DNA from: Pilatotrama ljubarskyi
Lineage: Eukaryota; Basidiomycota; Agaricomycetes; Polyporales; Polyporaceae
NCBI GenBank assembly: GCA_022385805.1
Contig: MU277708.1
Span: 1-64,000, forward strand
DNA length: 64,000 nucleotides
Reading direction: 5' to 3'
The notes below the pieces were generated by a model. The model was not told the DNA's origin. It saw only the letters and a list, made by a program, of their open reading frames with translations, and ran no database searches. A program made the position numbers and the translations under genes. Below, in pieces: positions 22,653-34,381 of the stretch (position 1 is its first letter; every line of letters begins with the position of its first letter).

Positions 22653-24026
22653 ATGGCGGCGCAACGACTGCTCGTCGACGTACACACCCACGTCTACCTC
22701 CCCCGCTACGCCGCCTTCCTCCGCAGCCGTTCCTCCGTCCCCCGCATCTTCACCCGCACCTCGCCTGAAGGCAGGCAAGAGGAGCGCCTCCTCATCCTAC
22801 ACGACGAGCCCAGCAGTGGACGCCCTATCGGTGCTCAGGTACTTGCCCGCATGCAGCGTACTCCGTGACCCCCCGCGCTCGTGACTGAACCCGCGCGGAG
22901 TAGTACTGGGACAGAGATGAGAAGCTCAAGTTCATGGACCGGCACGCGATTGACGTGTCTGTTGTGAGGTGCGCGCCCTCGCGTCTGATTGAGGGAAAGC
23001 GAAGGACTGCTGACGTTCGGATGCAGCTCCGCCAACCCATGGCTTGACTTCCTTCCAGCCCCAACAGCACACAAGCTCGCGGGAGAACTCAACGAGGACC
23101 TGGAAACATACTGCTCTACAGGGCCGTCCCTCGCCTCGTCTTCGAGCGTGAAGCGACTATACGGCTTCGGCCTCCTCCCGCTAGTGCCAGAAGCGACAAG
23201 GGAATCCCTCCTCTCGACCATTGAGCAAATCAGCAAGCTGCCGCACCTAAAAGGCGTGATCATGGGCTCGCGCGGGCTCGGCAAGGGTCTTGACGACGAT
23301 GCGCTCGAACCCCTATGGGCCGCCATCGAGAAGGCCGGGCTGGTGGTGTTCCTCCACCCGCACTACGGCGTGGACAAGAACGCGTGGGGAGAGAAGGAGA
23401 ACGGGCACGTCCTCCCGCTTGCCCTCGGCTTCCCATTCGAAACCACGATCGTACGTCCCACGGCCCACTATGTCTCGTAGCCCTCGTTTTCTAACAAACC
23501 GATCGTCCTGCAGGCCACGACGCGCCTGATCCTCGCAGGCGTCCTCGACCGCTACCCGAACCTCCGCCTTCTCCTCGCCCACTCCGGAGGCACCCTCCCC
23601 CAGCTCTCCTCGCGCCTCGCCTCCTGCATCGACCACGACCCAGTCGTAGCCTCGCGCCTTGCGCACGACGCGCGCTACTACCTCGGCCGCCTCTACTTCG
23701 ACGCCGTCGCGTACGGCGCCGAGGAGCTCGGCTTCGTCAGCGACACGATCGGCCGTTCGGGCAAGTACGCCAGCGCTGGGTCGTCCGCCGCCGCGTCGTC
23801 CGCGAACGCGAGCGGGGCGGACGGCGGGTCACAGAGGAGGGCGGGCAGTGGGCGGATGCTGTTTGGCACGGACCACCCGTTCTTCCCCCCGCTGAGCGAG
23901 ACGGAGAAGTGGAAGAGCGTGGTGGAGAACTTGGAGGCGATCGACGGGGTGTGGGGATGGACTGACGCTGAAAAGGACGCGGTGAGAGGAGGGAACGCGG
24001 TGCGGTTATTCAATCTGGGTGCATGA
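22653..24026 (+). CDS. Amidohydrolase-2 family decarboxylase, ACMSD-like
   Basis: A zinc-type TIM-barrel decarboxylase of the amidohydrolase-2 family, which includes aminocarboxymuconate-semialdehyde decarboxylase (ACMSD). The N-terminal metal motif is VDVHTHVYLP (HxH). Splicing gives YYWDRDEKLKFMDRHAIDVS and SANPWLDFL. The barrel continues YGFGLLPLVPE, HLKGVIMGSRGLGKGLDD, and AGLVVFLHPHYGV, which carries a metal or catalytic His. Next comes RLLLAHSGGTLPQLSSRLA with another active-site His, and MLFGTDHPFFPPLSE with the metal Asp. An Ala/Ser-rich insert (ASAGSSAAASSANASGA) sits just before the last motif. Introns are at about 22838-22900, 22963-23026 and 23451-23514. The gene converges with quinolinate phosphoribosyltransferase, 141 bases between stops, which fits ACMSD, but other substrates in this family remain possible. 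Confidence 0.85.
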
Positions 24027-24167
24027 GTGTGCTGCGATATGTAAAACGGCATCGGCGGTATGCCTAGGGATACAGGGATACATATGTGTCATCTACCGGT
24101 GATTTACAGGGACCTTTCCGTCGAATCTGTCAGTCTTCCTGGCTCCAAGCACCCCGCTCGCTCCGGT

Positions 24168-25494
<1,327 letters not shown>

Positions 25495-25918
25495 CGTCGT
25501 CGAGTGCAGAGCGTATCAGAGCGCATTGGGACTAGGAACGGGGATGATCACAAATTCGGTCCAGATCTGCGGTCCGGTCCGGAGTAGCGGGCTACATATT
25601 CGGGCGCGGTTTATAGCACCATGCCCACAACTGCCCGACAACTTGAAGCTCAAACTCAAGCTCAGGATCATTTGGTCCGTCTCTTTCATGCGATACACGC
25701 TAATTCTTCGGCGAATACAGGGAAGGATGGTTCGGGTGACACTCCGTGATACATAGCTCGCTATGCTACTGCTATGGACCAATGGCAACAGTCCAAGCCG
25801 TCTACCTCTAGGCGATAGTCCGATGGTGGTAAGCGTGTCATGACCCGCATCCGTGGACAAGGAAGTGACCTAAGACCCTATCGAGAAGAGAATTTCCGTC
25901 GCATGTGCCAGGCCTCTT
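25495..25918. other. Intergenic, QPRTase promoter
   Basis: Spacer between two minus-strand genes, holding the QPRTase promoter and the 3' flank of the Kre9-like gene. No gene or strong element is seen. Confidence 0.5.
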
Positions 25919-26633
25919 TTAGGCGAGGAAAGCGCCGAGGAGGGCGAGACCAGCGAAGAGACCAGCCTGCATGCCCATGGAAGCCGAGGCGCTGTTGGTG
26001 TCAGGGGTCGTCGAGGTATCGGACGTGGTGGGGTTGAGAGCCGCGGTGCTGTCCGTGGAGCCAGACGACCCCGCGCTACCAGCGGTGGTGGGAGCGACCG
26101 TCCTAAATAGGGAGGCGTAAGTTTCTGTGGACTAGGATTCTCGAGTGCAGAATACGACGTACAAGGTCCCGCTGCCAGAGGAGCCGGTGGCGGCACCCGA
26201 AGTAGAGGAGAAGAAGGTGCTGGAGGTAGAGCTGGAGATCGTAAACTGGTCGGACTGAGCAAGAATGGTGTCCGTGTCCTCGGCATCCTTGACGAGGTTG
26301 ACCTGGAAGCCAGAGCCGCTCTTCCATCCGCCGCTGGGAGGGTTCACGACAACCTTGCCGAGGCTGCTCTGGACGAGAGCAGCTAGGACCTGCTTGGTCG
26401 GGGGGAAGCTGACCTGCAGAGAATCTCTCAGGCGACCCTGATCACTGTATCAAAACGGGCAGACGCACCTGGTTGACGAGAACGATGGTAAAGTTGGATG
26501 CATCGGTGTCCACCTTGTTCCAGGAGACTTGGTTGGGGCCGCTGGTAGTCCAGCCGGTGCTGTTGGTGGGCTCGGTGACCTGGAACGCGAGTGCCGAGGC
26601 GGCGAAGGCGAGGAGGGCGGCGATGGAACGCAT
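25919..26633 (-). CDS. Ser/Thr-rich GPI-anchored Kre9/Knh-domain protein
   Basis: A small secreted wall protein. Residues 1-16 are a signal peptide (MRSIAALLAFAASALA). The mature start FQVTEPTNSTGWTTSGPNQV with SWNKVDTDASNFTIVLVNQ is the Kre9/Knh1 N-terminal domain, an Ig-like fold linked to beta-1,6-glucan assembly in yeast. The domain closes with GKVVVNPPSGGWKSGSGFQV and AQSDQFTISS. A Ser/Thr/Gly-rich linker follows. The C-terminus has a GPI-type pattern: small residues, then the hydrophobic tail MQAGLFAGLALLGAFLA to the stop. Two introns are supported; the second rejoins in phase to TLTVAPTTAGSAG. About 205 residues. Domain identity is good, but many basidiomycetes carry several such genes and a glucan role is not proven for this type. 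Confidence 0.85.
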
Positions 26634-26998
26634 GGCTGAGGATTAGGAGCGGGTTGAAGGTATGTCTTGGGTGAAGGACAGAGAGGGGGAAGGAATGTGG
26701 GGTGCGCGAGGAAGCAGCGGGGAGAAAAAGGAGGACCTGGCGGTTGGAAGGCAAGAGGCAAGGCGAGAAGCTGGCCAGCCACCGTTCGCGGCCGGAGATG
26801 GCTCGCCGTCCCGGCCGTCCAACGCGACGATAGCCCGTCGCATCATCCCATTTCCGGCCAGGGGCCGAGGCCGTTCACAGCCACCCTCAGCACAGCACTC
26901 ACTGGGTGGAAGGACCTCGGAGTCGCAGCGGGAATAGACGCGAGCTAGTCACAGACAATCAGCTATTGCCATCCACTCTAGGCTATTGCAAGGGTTAG
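26634..26998. other. Intergenic, Kre9-like gene promoter
   Basis: Purine-rich on the plus strand, hence CT-rich just upstream of the minus-strand start codon. No gene is seen. Confidence 0.5.
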
Positions 26999-28408
26999 AA
27001 TAGATGCCATATTGCGGAGCTCGAACAACTGCCAGAGCCCGACGCGGTCACGGGCACTTCAAGCCCAGACTCGACGCGCCGCTCTACGCTCATCAATAGC
27101 TCGGACTCCCTCGTAATAACTGCGTCTACCTCGTGTACTCCGAGTCTCAACTGCAAGGCTGTCCCTAACGTATCAGCGGGACTACCGAGGAGCACGGCCG
27201 AGTCCTGGGCAAAGGGCTCTTTCCGGCCGGCTCTCTTAAGCTCAGACGGCCAACTGTCACGTAACATGTCACTCCTTGCTCCCGACGACGACGCGCCTTA
27301 CCTTCCCTACCACCCCCCTGGGCATTCTCCCGCCGCAGTCCCTCCTACAGTCCACCGGCACATGGCTACCAGGTGAGCGGTCAGCACATTCAATAGCTCG
27401 CCCTGAAGCCGCAACTAGGACGCCTCCGCATACTGAAGGCGCATATGGTCAGCTCTCTCAAAGTGTAAGTCCCCGTAGTCGCTTACTCATGTATGCCGAG
27501 CTCGGCGTTTGTTGACTTTCGCCAGCACCACCAATCCGATGCGGAGCTGCCGTTTTGGATGGACTCCACTCCGGAAGATGAAGAGGTATGCGGTAAGCCC
27601 CCACGCTTCTATAGTACACTGCCAGCTACTGATACAGTACAATCAGCTTTCCCATAAGTATAGTTTCGCCTGCGCACAGGTCGCACGGAGTGCCCAGACG
27701 TTGCCCTCGTCCCTACCAATGTTCACAGTGAGTATATGCGTTGTCATGGCTCGATTACGGCTCTTAACCACAGTTGACTGGATCAGATGCTCAAGCACGG
27801 TCGTCGATATCACATACAAGGCCTGTCACAGTCAGAGCCGGGATGAGTGGAATACATACATCTCTGGTGAGCGTATGCTGGGTCGGTGACGTACAGTACC
27901 GGTGCCGTGTGCAATGTATTATAGGATATTATGGCAGCAATATTAATATAATTTATCTGTTCAAATCACCCAATATGTATGCATTCCCAAAAATATAATA
28001 TTTCTGAATCGGAGAACGCTCACCTACTGCACCCTGTATAACGGCTCGAGGTTGACTAGACAGGTGTGGGAGAGCTACTTGCAGCTATATCGACCTGCGG
28101 ATGGCTCACGCACTCTAACCTCGAGTGCATGGCCAATCCAGACAAACCCACGGTAGCCCGCAACCACCCGAGGGTTAGAGCTCTTCGCGCATTCAAAGTC
28201 CGAAATCGGGATCTATGATCAGTAACTCTGAACCACTACACCTCCGACTCCGAGGTCCTTCCACCCAGTGACTGCCGCGATCACGCCCGTTCGCCGGCCC
28301 TCACGCTGGACGTCAACGGGCAAGTCGTGCTCGATGCATTCGTGTCTCAACAACAGCAGTCAACGCCCGATGTCTCACTACTTACTTGCACGACTCTGAA
28401 GACGGGAC
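26999..28408 (+). pseudogene. Unrecognised split gene, possibly interrupted
   Basis: I do not know the family. A chain of five exons with matching phases is visible: 26999-27372, 27419-27464, 27526-27585, 27638-27727 and 27774-27866. All four introns are GT-AG. The joined reading is open and coding-like: MSLLAPDDDAPYLPYHPPGH, AYGQLSQSHHQSDAELPFWM, DSTPEDEEYNQLSHKYSFAC, then SISHTRPVTVRAGMSGIHTS. Upstream of MSLL the frame is open back to 26999, so an earlier exon may exist. After 27866 reading runs into an AT-rich stretch (about 27930-28015) and loses sense. Coding-like frames reappear beyond it (ESYLQLYRPADGSRTLTSSA near 28070; LTLDVNGQVVLDAFVSQQQQ near 28300), but I cannot join them without stops. 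Either a broken gene or one whose 3' exons I failed to place. Confidence 0.4.
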
Positions 28409-28484
28409 GCTGACAGGTGGTTATAACGTTTTGATATATGCATCGTACAAAGACATCGCCGGTAACGACATCGACATCCCACCC

Positions 28485-29840
28485 TCAGACTGCATCACCT
28501 TCAACTTCAGACAGCGAAGCCTCCGCGTCCATCCACAGGTCCTTCTGCCCCCATACGCCTGTAATGGCGCTAATGATCATCCAGCACGACGTATCATCGA
28601 TCATGCTGGTCTCTTCAGGTGGTTCGCCGGTCCCAGGCTCCTTCCCCTCGACACGCCTTCGCCGGCGTTCCACCATGAGGGAAATGCACGCCCGAGCTAG
28701 GCTCCGTAGCAAACTCGTCTCGTCACCAGATATCCAGTCGTCCACTCGCGAAAGGAGCGTGAACATCCAGCGCGCGTGCGACTGCGTAATGTCTGTCAAC
28801 GGCGAGGATGGCTGCTCCAGCCGTACGTTGATCCAGTGCGTGAAGTACATCAACAGATGAATGGCGTATCTCTGGAACGGACTGTCAGCGACTGGGCTGT
28901 GACGTAAGCTAAACGAGAATCGTACGTGGTCGATGTGTTGCATCAGGGCTGGTGTTGGTTCTCGTGGCAGGTAGACTAGAGGCACTTCTCGTACATGCAA
29001 GGCTTCCTCGCTCGACATCGAGATGTCCGCAGAGACATCAGGTGGCACGGGAGTCCCGGATGGCGTCGGCAGTGAATGGGCAGCATCTGTAGATGTCGGA
29101 GCCTCCCTCTCCACGCCGGCGCTGGTCGAAATTGCTCCAACGCCTTCACTTTCAGGCATATCATAGGAGAGTGACGCGGCCTCATGGACGTCGTCCAAGA
29201 AGGGTTGTGCGCCCTGCCCTTTCTTCATGTTCCGCTGTTGCCACCGGGAGACCTTGGGCTGCTTTGGCTTCTTGGGCGGGTTCCACTCACTCTCCGGGCG
29301 GCCGGAAAGGAACGCCCACCAGAGGTCGCGCTCCTTCTTGTCGGGCATCAGTTTTGAACTAGAGTCAGGGATGTGAACGTGGATAGTGGGCTGGACGGAA
29401 TTCTGCGGTGCCTGCTAAGTATGCGTGGGGTTGCGCCAGAAGGGTGCCTACCTTACGGAAGTTCTTGAACCGTCTCAAGAACGTCTCCCGCCATTCCTCA
29501 GAGGGAAGGAGGTCGCGGCGTATCCTTGGCTCGCTCGGCCCTGGGAGCGGTGCGGCAGGGGGGACCTCCGGTAGCTCGTACGGATTGACTACTCGCGTTA
29601 CATGCGGAAGCAGCCGAGCATCGCGACTATGGGACCAAAATATCAATTCTCATACGGGTCACAGAAGAGTAGACAGAGTGATGCGTACCGGACGGTGAAC
29701 AGATACTGCAGCCCATCCACGGGTACGCCGTCAAAGGTGTCCGGCAAGTTCGCCACCGGCAGGACCTGTCTCCCAAGCGTGGGTTCCTCATCGTCCGAGT
29801 CCTCCAGCTCTTCGAGCTTTCTCTTGACGGCATGAGACAT
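28485..29840 (-). CDS. Gemin2/SIP1-like SMN-complex protein
   Basis: Helps load Sm proteins onto spliceosomal snRNAs. Start 29840 gives MSHAVKRKLEELEDSDDEEP, an acidic leader. The Gemin2 N-terminal half has LPVANLPDTFDGVPVDGLQY, then PSEEWRETFLRRFKNFR, and DLWWAFLSGRPESEWNPPKK with PKQPKVSRWQQRNMKK. A Ser/Thr/Glu-rich linker of about 80 residues separates it from the C-terminal helical domain: FQRYAIHLLMYFTHWINVRL, SHARWMFTLLSRVDDWISGD, SLARACISLMVERRRRR and CWMIISAITGVWGQKDLWMD. The last motif is characteristic. Three introns are seen. An in-frame ATG 15 bases upstream (29855) is possible. Its start is 228 bases from the divergent DUF3245 gene, suggesting a shared promoter. Confidence 0.88.
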
Positions 29841-30068
29841 TATGTTGACGAGCAAAAAGACGACTTTGTGGGAGTGAGCGATCTGAGCGGACTGTGGTGG
29901 CAGATTGGCGACAGAGAATGTTATGGGCGTCTAATGGCACACCTTGCCGCAGTGCCTCTCGGCTGCGTTACCAGGCTCCTCAGTCCTGTACTTGCTTCAG
30001 AATACGAATTTGCCTCCTCTACCTCCACCGGTCTTGCTCGCGCACGGAAGGGGACAACGGCGGAAGTC
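29841..30068. promoter_or_regulatory. Short bidirectional promoter (Gemin2-like / DUF3245)
   Basis: Only 228 bases separate two divergent start codons, so both genes must be driven from this interval or from inside each other. No TATA box is evident. The role is inferred from orientation. Confidence 0.5.
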
Positions 30069-31293
30069 ATGGCGGACGATGACGGCCAAGATGGCCCGGA
30101 TCTTGAGACGCTTCAAGCGCAAATCGACATGTCCATGGCGTTCACGCACAACATCGTCTCGAGCTGGATGAAATCCTCCAAAGCGAAGCTCCCCTCGTCC
30201 TCCTCCCGGAATGACGACAGAGAACTCGAAGAATACATGCGCAGACCCGCGCGGTAAGTCTACTCTCGCGGTGTCTCAAGATATACACCCGTGCTCATGA
30301 CCTCCGTTTGCTTCGCCTCACAGGCTGGGCGTCGGCGCCTCCGCGCCTGAAGCCACCGGCGTGCTCAGCCGCGAGACCGCCAAACTGCGCAACAAGCTCA
30401 CAGGAAAGGGGAAGAAGCGCCAGCGCGAGGACGAGGACGAGTCCGCACGCCCGGGGGCCGCGAAGGCGGGCGGTGGCACTGCCGACTCGGACGACGAGGA
30501 GGACAGCAGGGCGCGGGTGATCACGAAAAAGGCGCGGGTCGATCCCTTTGCAGCCAAAGGCGACGGGAAGAAGAAGAAAAAGAAGGGGGACCCTATGTCG
30601 GTTCCTGCTGCGAGACGTGAAACGGTACTCTCGACCACGGTGCCCGCAGCTGGGAAGGAGGGGGATGTAGAGAACGGGGTCGCCGGGCAGGATACTCGAG
30701 GGGACAAGCCTCCGGGGGACGACACTCCGCTACAGCCCTCGTCAAAGAAGAAGAAGAAAAAGAAGCACAAGACAGGCGCAGGTCAAGACGGTCCGACGGA
30801 GGACGCGCAGCCAGGAGAGGTCGCGTCGCGTGATGGCGCGGCACAATCCCTGGTTGGTGAGAATAATATCGCGGGCAGCAAGCCTCCGCGGCCACCGTCT
30901 GCCCCATCTCAAACAGCAGCGGATCCCTCCCAGCAATCTCCACATGGTGCGTAAAATGATTGATGGACCGCAAGTAGCTGTTAAATTACAGTATCAGCAT
31001 CTCGTTCCGGTGTTGGACCAAGTCCGTCCTCTGCACAGTCTCCCCCCGCTGCCTCTCACGTTTTCGCGGCGTCACCCAAGGCGCCTGCGACCCCGACTAC
31101 GCGTCACGATCCGTTCGCCCTCCCCCTACTCAACCTGTCCGGTCCTCCGCCTGAGAGCGGAGACCAACAGTCGGGATCACCGAAGAAGAGGCGCAAACGG
31201 AAGAAGAAAAAGAAGAAATCCGCATTGCAGCCCTCTGCTGGTACAGTTGCGATCCCGGAGGATGGAGATGATGACGGGAGCGAGGACGACTGA
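30069..31293 (+). CDS. Lys-rich nuclear-type protein with DUF3245-like N-terminus
   Basis: Start 30069 opens an acidic leader and helix (LETLQAQIDMSMAFTHNIVS). SWMKSSKAKLPSSSSRNDDR, EYMRRPARLGVGASAPE and SRETAKLRNKLTGKGKKRQ then match my memory of the fungal DUF3245 region. The rest is disordered and charged, with three poly-Lys clusters (KGDGKKKKKKG, KKKKKKKHKTG, KKRRKRKKKKKK) that look like nuclear or nucleolar signals. Introns at 30254-30323 and about 30950-31007 splice in phase, the second giving SPHVSASRSGVGPSPSS. The protein ends in an acidic tail DGDDDGSEDD. About 365 residues. No enzyme motif is present. The DUF3245 match covers only the first 100 residues and is moderately sure. Confidence 0.75.
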
Positions 31294-31555
31294 GCCTCCT
31301 TGGCCAGGAGTCAGGACAACATCTTCGCCGTGTTGCATACTTGAATTTCAGGTGATCATTCCTTTGCCAGTGGTGTCGCGGCCTACCTGCATGCTATGAT
31401 CTACAGGCCTATGTCGTAATCATACATATATCGTGAAGAGTGTATAGGTGATAGAGCAAGTGATACATAAGGTATAGTACAACACAGGCGTGGCACGTAC
31501 AACATCCAGGAGGAGACTATCCATATCACGAATAGAGATAAACCGACACAGTCCT

Positions 31556-32296
31556 TCACCTGTTCCACCACCTGTTCCCGTGCACCGCACGATCCAGTTT
31601 CAACGCATGAGCTTCGTCCCTCCGCTGCCTCCTGCGCTTGTGACGTTCCCTATGTCTCTCCTTCCTAGCCAATCGTCGGAGGTATCTCCCCTTCTCCTTC
31701 AACTCGCGTTTACCAAGGAGAATGCCGGCGAGGAGGGTGCCGAGGCCATGGTGGTGCGACTTGACCCGGTGATGAAAGTGGAGGAAGGGGTGCCGACGCG
31801 AGTACCGTTCCCGATAGCGGTCATCGTACCTGTCTCGGCGGCGGTCATATCTGGGATCGTCGTGGTGATGACGACGGCGGGAATGCGAGTGCGAGTGCGA
31901 GTGCGAGTGCGAGTGCGAGTGGGAATGTGAATGCGAATGCGAATGTGAGGGAACATGAGAATGCGAATGGTGGTGGTCGTGACGACGGGTACTGCGTCTG
32001 GGAAAGATCCACAGGATCGTATCACCCTTGTGGGCGCGGAAGGTCTCAGGGTGCTCCTTCTTGTATATGCGGATAGCGCGGGCCTCCCTCATCTCGTGAA
32101 TGCCTCGCCGGCGGGTGGACTCGCTGCCAAAGAGCGTCCCGCGCATCTTTGTCACCCAGCCGTGGACAGTCGACGCCTTATGATGCCGGCGTCGGCGAGC
32201 CCTATCCTCGTCCTGTTGCCGGAAGTTCTTCAGCATAAGCGTGTGCACAGCCGATAACAAGGTACGTACCGAGTCCCATTCGATCGACACAGGCAT
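31556..32296 (-). CDS. Basic protein with (His-Ser) repeat, function unknown
   Basis: Unrecognised family. Start 32296 gives MPVSIEWDS, then a GTACGT that could be a donor or be read through, so the region up to LKNFRQQDEDRARRRRHHK is uncertain. The conserved-looking core is STVHGWVTKMRGTLFGSEST, RRRGIHEMREARAIRIYKKE and FRAHKGDTILWIFPRRS. A run of about ten His-Ser pairs follows, then Arg/His/Tyr-rich sequence (DPRYDRRRDRYDDRYRERY) and a basic tail ending HGNRWWNR. GTLLAGILLGK is a short hydrophobic patch near the end. About 240 residues. The repeat could bind metal or may simply reflect hexamer slippage. The gene converges with the DUF3245 gene (262 bases between stops). Confidence 0.6.
   Translation of the reverse strand: MPVSIEWDSVRTLLSAVHTLMLKNFRQQDEDRARRRRHHKASTVHGWVTKMRGTLFGSESTRRRGIHEMREARAIRIYKKEHPETFRAHKGDTILWIFPRRSTRRHDHHHSHSHVPSHSHSHSHSHSHSHSHSHSHSHSRRRHHHDDPRYDRRRDRYDDRYRERYSRRHPFLHFHHRVKSHHHGLGTLLAGILLGKRELKEKGRYLRRLARKERHRERHKRRRQRRDEAHALKLDRAVHGNRWWNR
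31882..31950. repeat. GCGAGT hexamer repeat, six exact units plus degenerate copies
   Basis: Six perfect GCGAGT units at 31885-31920 are followed by decayed copies to about 31950. On the minus strand they encode alternating His and Ser. Exact units beside decayed ones suggest recent expansion by slippage. Confidence 0.8.
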
Positions 32297-33319
32297 AGGT
32301 GTGGTATAGTGCAAGTAGCTGGGTCGTCCTCGAGGCGACGGTGAAGGATGAGAGGTATCTATTTGTACGACGGACGTCCCACGAGCGGACTCTCGAGAAC
32401 CCTCGCAGGCGGAGAAGTCATCGTCCGCCGCATTTGGAAGGCGACTTTGTTTGTACACGCGATCGTCACGCGGCACGTGAGTTTGGGTTACATGCGCCAG
32501 AAGCGCATTTCCGCGCCTCTCCACGCGTTCTCCGTTCACAACGCGCAAAATGGGGCATTAGTCCACAACATCTTAACCATACAACCACCCTACCACGTTG
32601 CAAGCTATATTCACGACAGGCATGAGGTCGGCGAGCGTTTCTACCTGACTCAGTGGGGCCATCGTTATGGGGACTAATATGTGCGTTCCAGCGCGTCCAT
32701 GCCTATGCGCTACCTTCGTGGCCGAGATGATTACTGTCAAGACGGCCAGCGTTACGAATTCAGCTTGCTAGTGAAAGCCCCATACCTCCCCAGTCCGGAA
32801 GTCTCGACTCACTGGTAGACGGGTACCATTGACGATGGTCAGGACTCGGACTGGGCATCTTGTAGGTCCAAAGTTCCGTTCGAATGCTGCCGATGCATCT
32901 CATGTGGCGTTTCTGACGTCCAAGTTGCCGTGCGGCATCCTGAACGCCTGCTCCTTTCGAGGGCGGACAGGTACGCTCGATACGCCCACTATGGGAATTC
33001 CTCCCACGTGCGTCTGACAGGTGTCCCAATTTGGCGCCACAACGCCGTGCCTCGACCGTTCTCGCGCGCTCCTCTGCAGGCCAGGTCGACCCATCCGCCG
33101 AACATCTCCAAGTTCTCGACTCGCTCGACACTGCGCGTTGCCATCCTGCCGACTCCTTGACCCTGTCTTTCCCGAGCCATGGCCCTGCTCGAGGCCCCTC
33201 ATAAAGCCTTCGCAGCGACCTGTGAGGACCGCCATTCCACTCGAGTCTCTCCCAGTTCCTCGCCATCACTTCTTCATACCCACATACCGCCCTAATACCT
33301 GGATCTACTCGGGCTGATC
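32297..33319. other. 1 kb divergent intergenic region
   Basis: Lies between the start of the His-Ser protein (left) and the globin (right). A 169-codon minus frame (32760-33269) is open, but its composition is Arg/Gly-heavy, it has no domain and it overlaps plus-strand frames of similar length. I treat it as chance. Probably two promoters. Confidence 0.45.
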
Positions 33320-34381
33320 ATGGAAAGCAACTTCGCCTCTCTGACACTCGATATCTCGGATCCCGTTGTCTGCCCCTTCTCAAGCGGCGTCATGTCAGAA
33401 AAGTCCTCCGAGTCTTCCAGCCCGGCGCCGAGCTCTTCACACTCGCCCACAGCAACGGAGTCGTCACAGACACCCCTACATTCCTCATCGTCGCATACGG
33501 ACTATGGCCAACATAGCTGCCCGATGTTCACACAAGAAGTCGATCCCCTACTTATCAAGACCTCGCTCGAGGACCGTATCGCCTACCTGACCGACTTCCT
33601 CAATTTCACCTCCCGCGACGCTGAAATCATCAGCAAGATAGCGCCTTCTGTGAACGATGCCATTCCCTCCATGGTGGATGGAATGTACGCGAAGCTCTTT
33701 GAGTTCGATATCACAAAGAAGGTCTTCATGAACCGTAACCAGGTAAGTGGCCCTGGCTGCTGTGTACGCTGTATCTCAGCTCACAATGTCGAAACGTGGC
33801 AGGGCTTCGATGGGCCCCTTCCGCACACGCTGGAGGAGCTAACTTTGGACAGCGCCCAAATCGTCTTCCGGAAGGTACGGGATGCAGCGTCTATGTTGGA
33901 CCCGGTGCTGAGGCAGGTTTCAGGTGTTCATGAAGGCGTGGGCGCGCCGTGTTTTGACCGCGGACTACTCCAACGGCAAAACATGGGCGTACATGGACAA
34001 GGTTGGAGTTATGCACACCGGTGCTTCCCCATTTAAGCACCAACGGACGATGGGCATCGCACCGTTGAACGTACCATGTGAGTGGACGCCTGGTTGACTC
34101 GTAGCTCGTATTAGCTGACCGCCTTCATCGGTGCGCGCCAGACCGCGACATTGCATTAACGCTGGGCTGGATCCAGACGGTATTGCACTCGGCCATCCTT
34201 CAGCTTCCGGAGAGCGCATGCCCTGCGACAGAGAAGGTCGAGGCTGTGGCGGCGATCAACAAGGTATGGCTAACTGTTTCCTATTCTGCGGAACCCTCTC
34301 TCAGGCGCGGCTAACTCCGTACGTTGGCAGGTTCTCTGGATTCAGAACGATCTCTTCTCCCGCCACTACATCGGTGATTGA
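33320..34381 (+). CDS. Sensor-type single-domain globin (protoglobin-like)
   Basis: A heme globin of the globin-coupled-sensor lineage with no output domain. Start 33320 opens a Ser-rich, likely disordered leader of about 70 residues. The globin fold begins EVDPLLIKTSLEDRIAYLTD with FLNFTSRDAEIISKIAPSVN, then IPSMVDGMYAKLFEFDITKK. Introns at about 33740-33803, 33874-33921, 34079-34141 and 34264-34330 join to GFDGPLPHTLEELTLDSAQI, then VFMKAWARRVLTADYSNGKT and YMDKVGVMHTGASPF. The His in VMHTG is the likely proximal heme ligand. The fold closes with ALTLGWIQTVLHSAILQLPE and INKVLWIQNDLFSRHYIGD. About 270 residues. Ligand and function (O2, NO, redox) cannot be told. Confidence 0.85.

Noticed and set aside
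31556..32548. Longer version of the His-Ser protein starting at 32548
   Set aside because: The first 84 residues are non-repetitive, Arg/Ser/His-heavy and look like promoter read-through. MPVSIEW at 32296 is a cleaner start.
32760..33269. 169-codon minus-strand frame upstream of the globin
   Set aside because: Its composition is Arg/Gly/Ser-heavy with no motif, and it lies in a divergent promoter region with equally long frames on the other strand.
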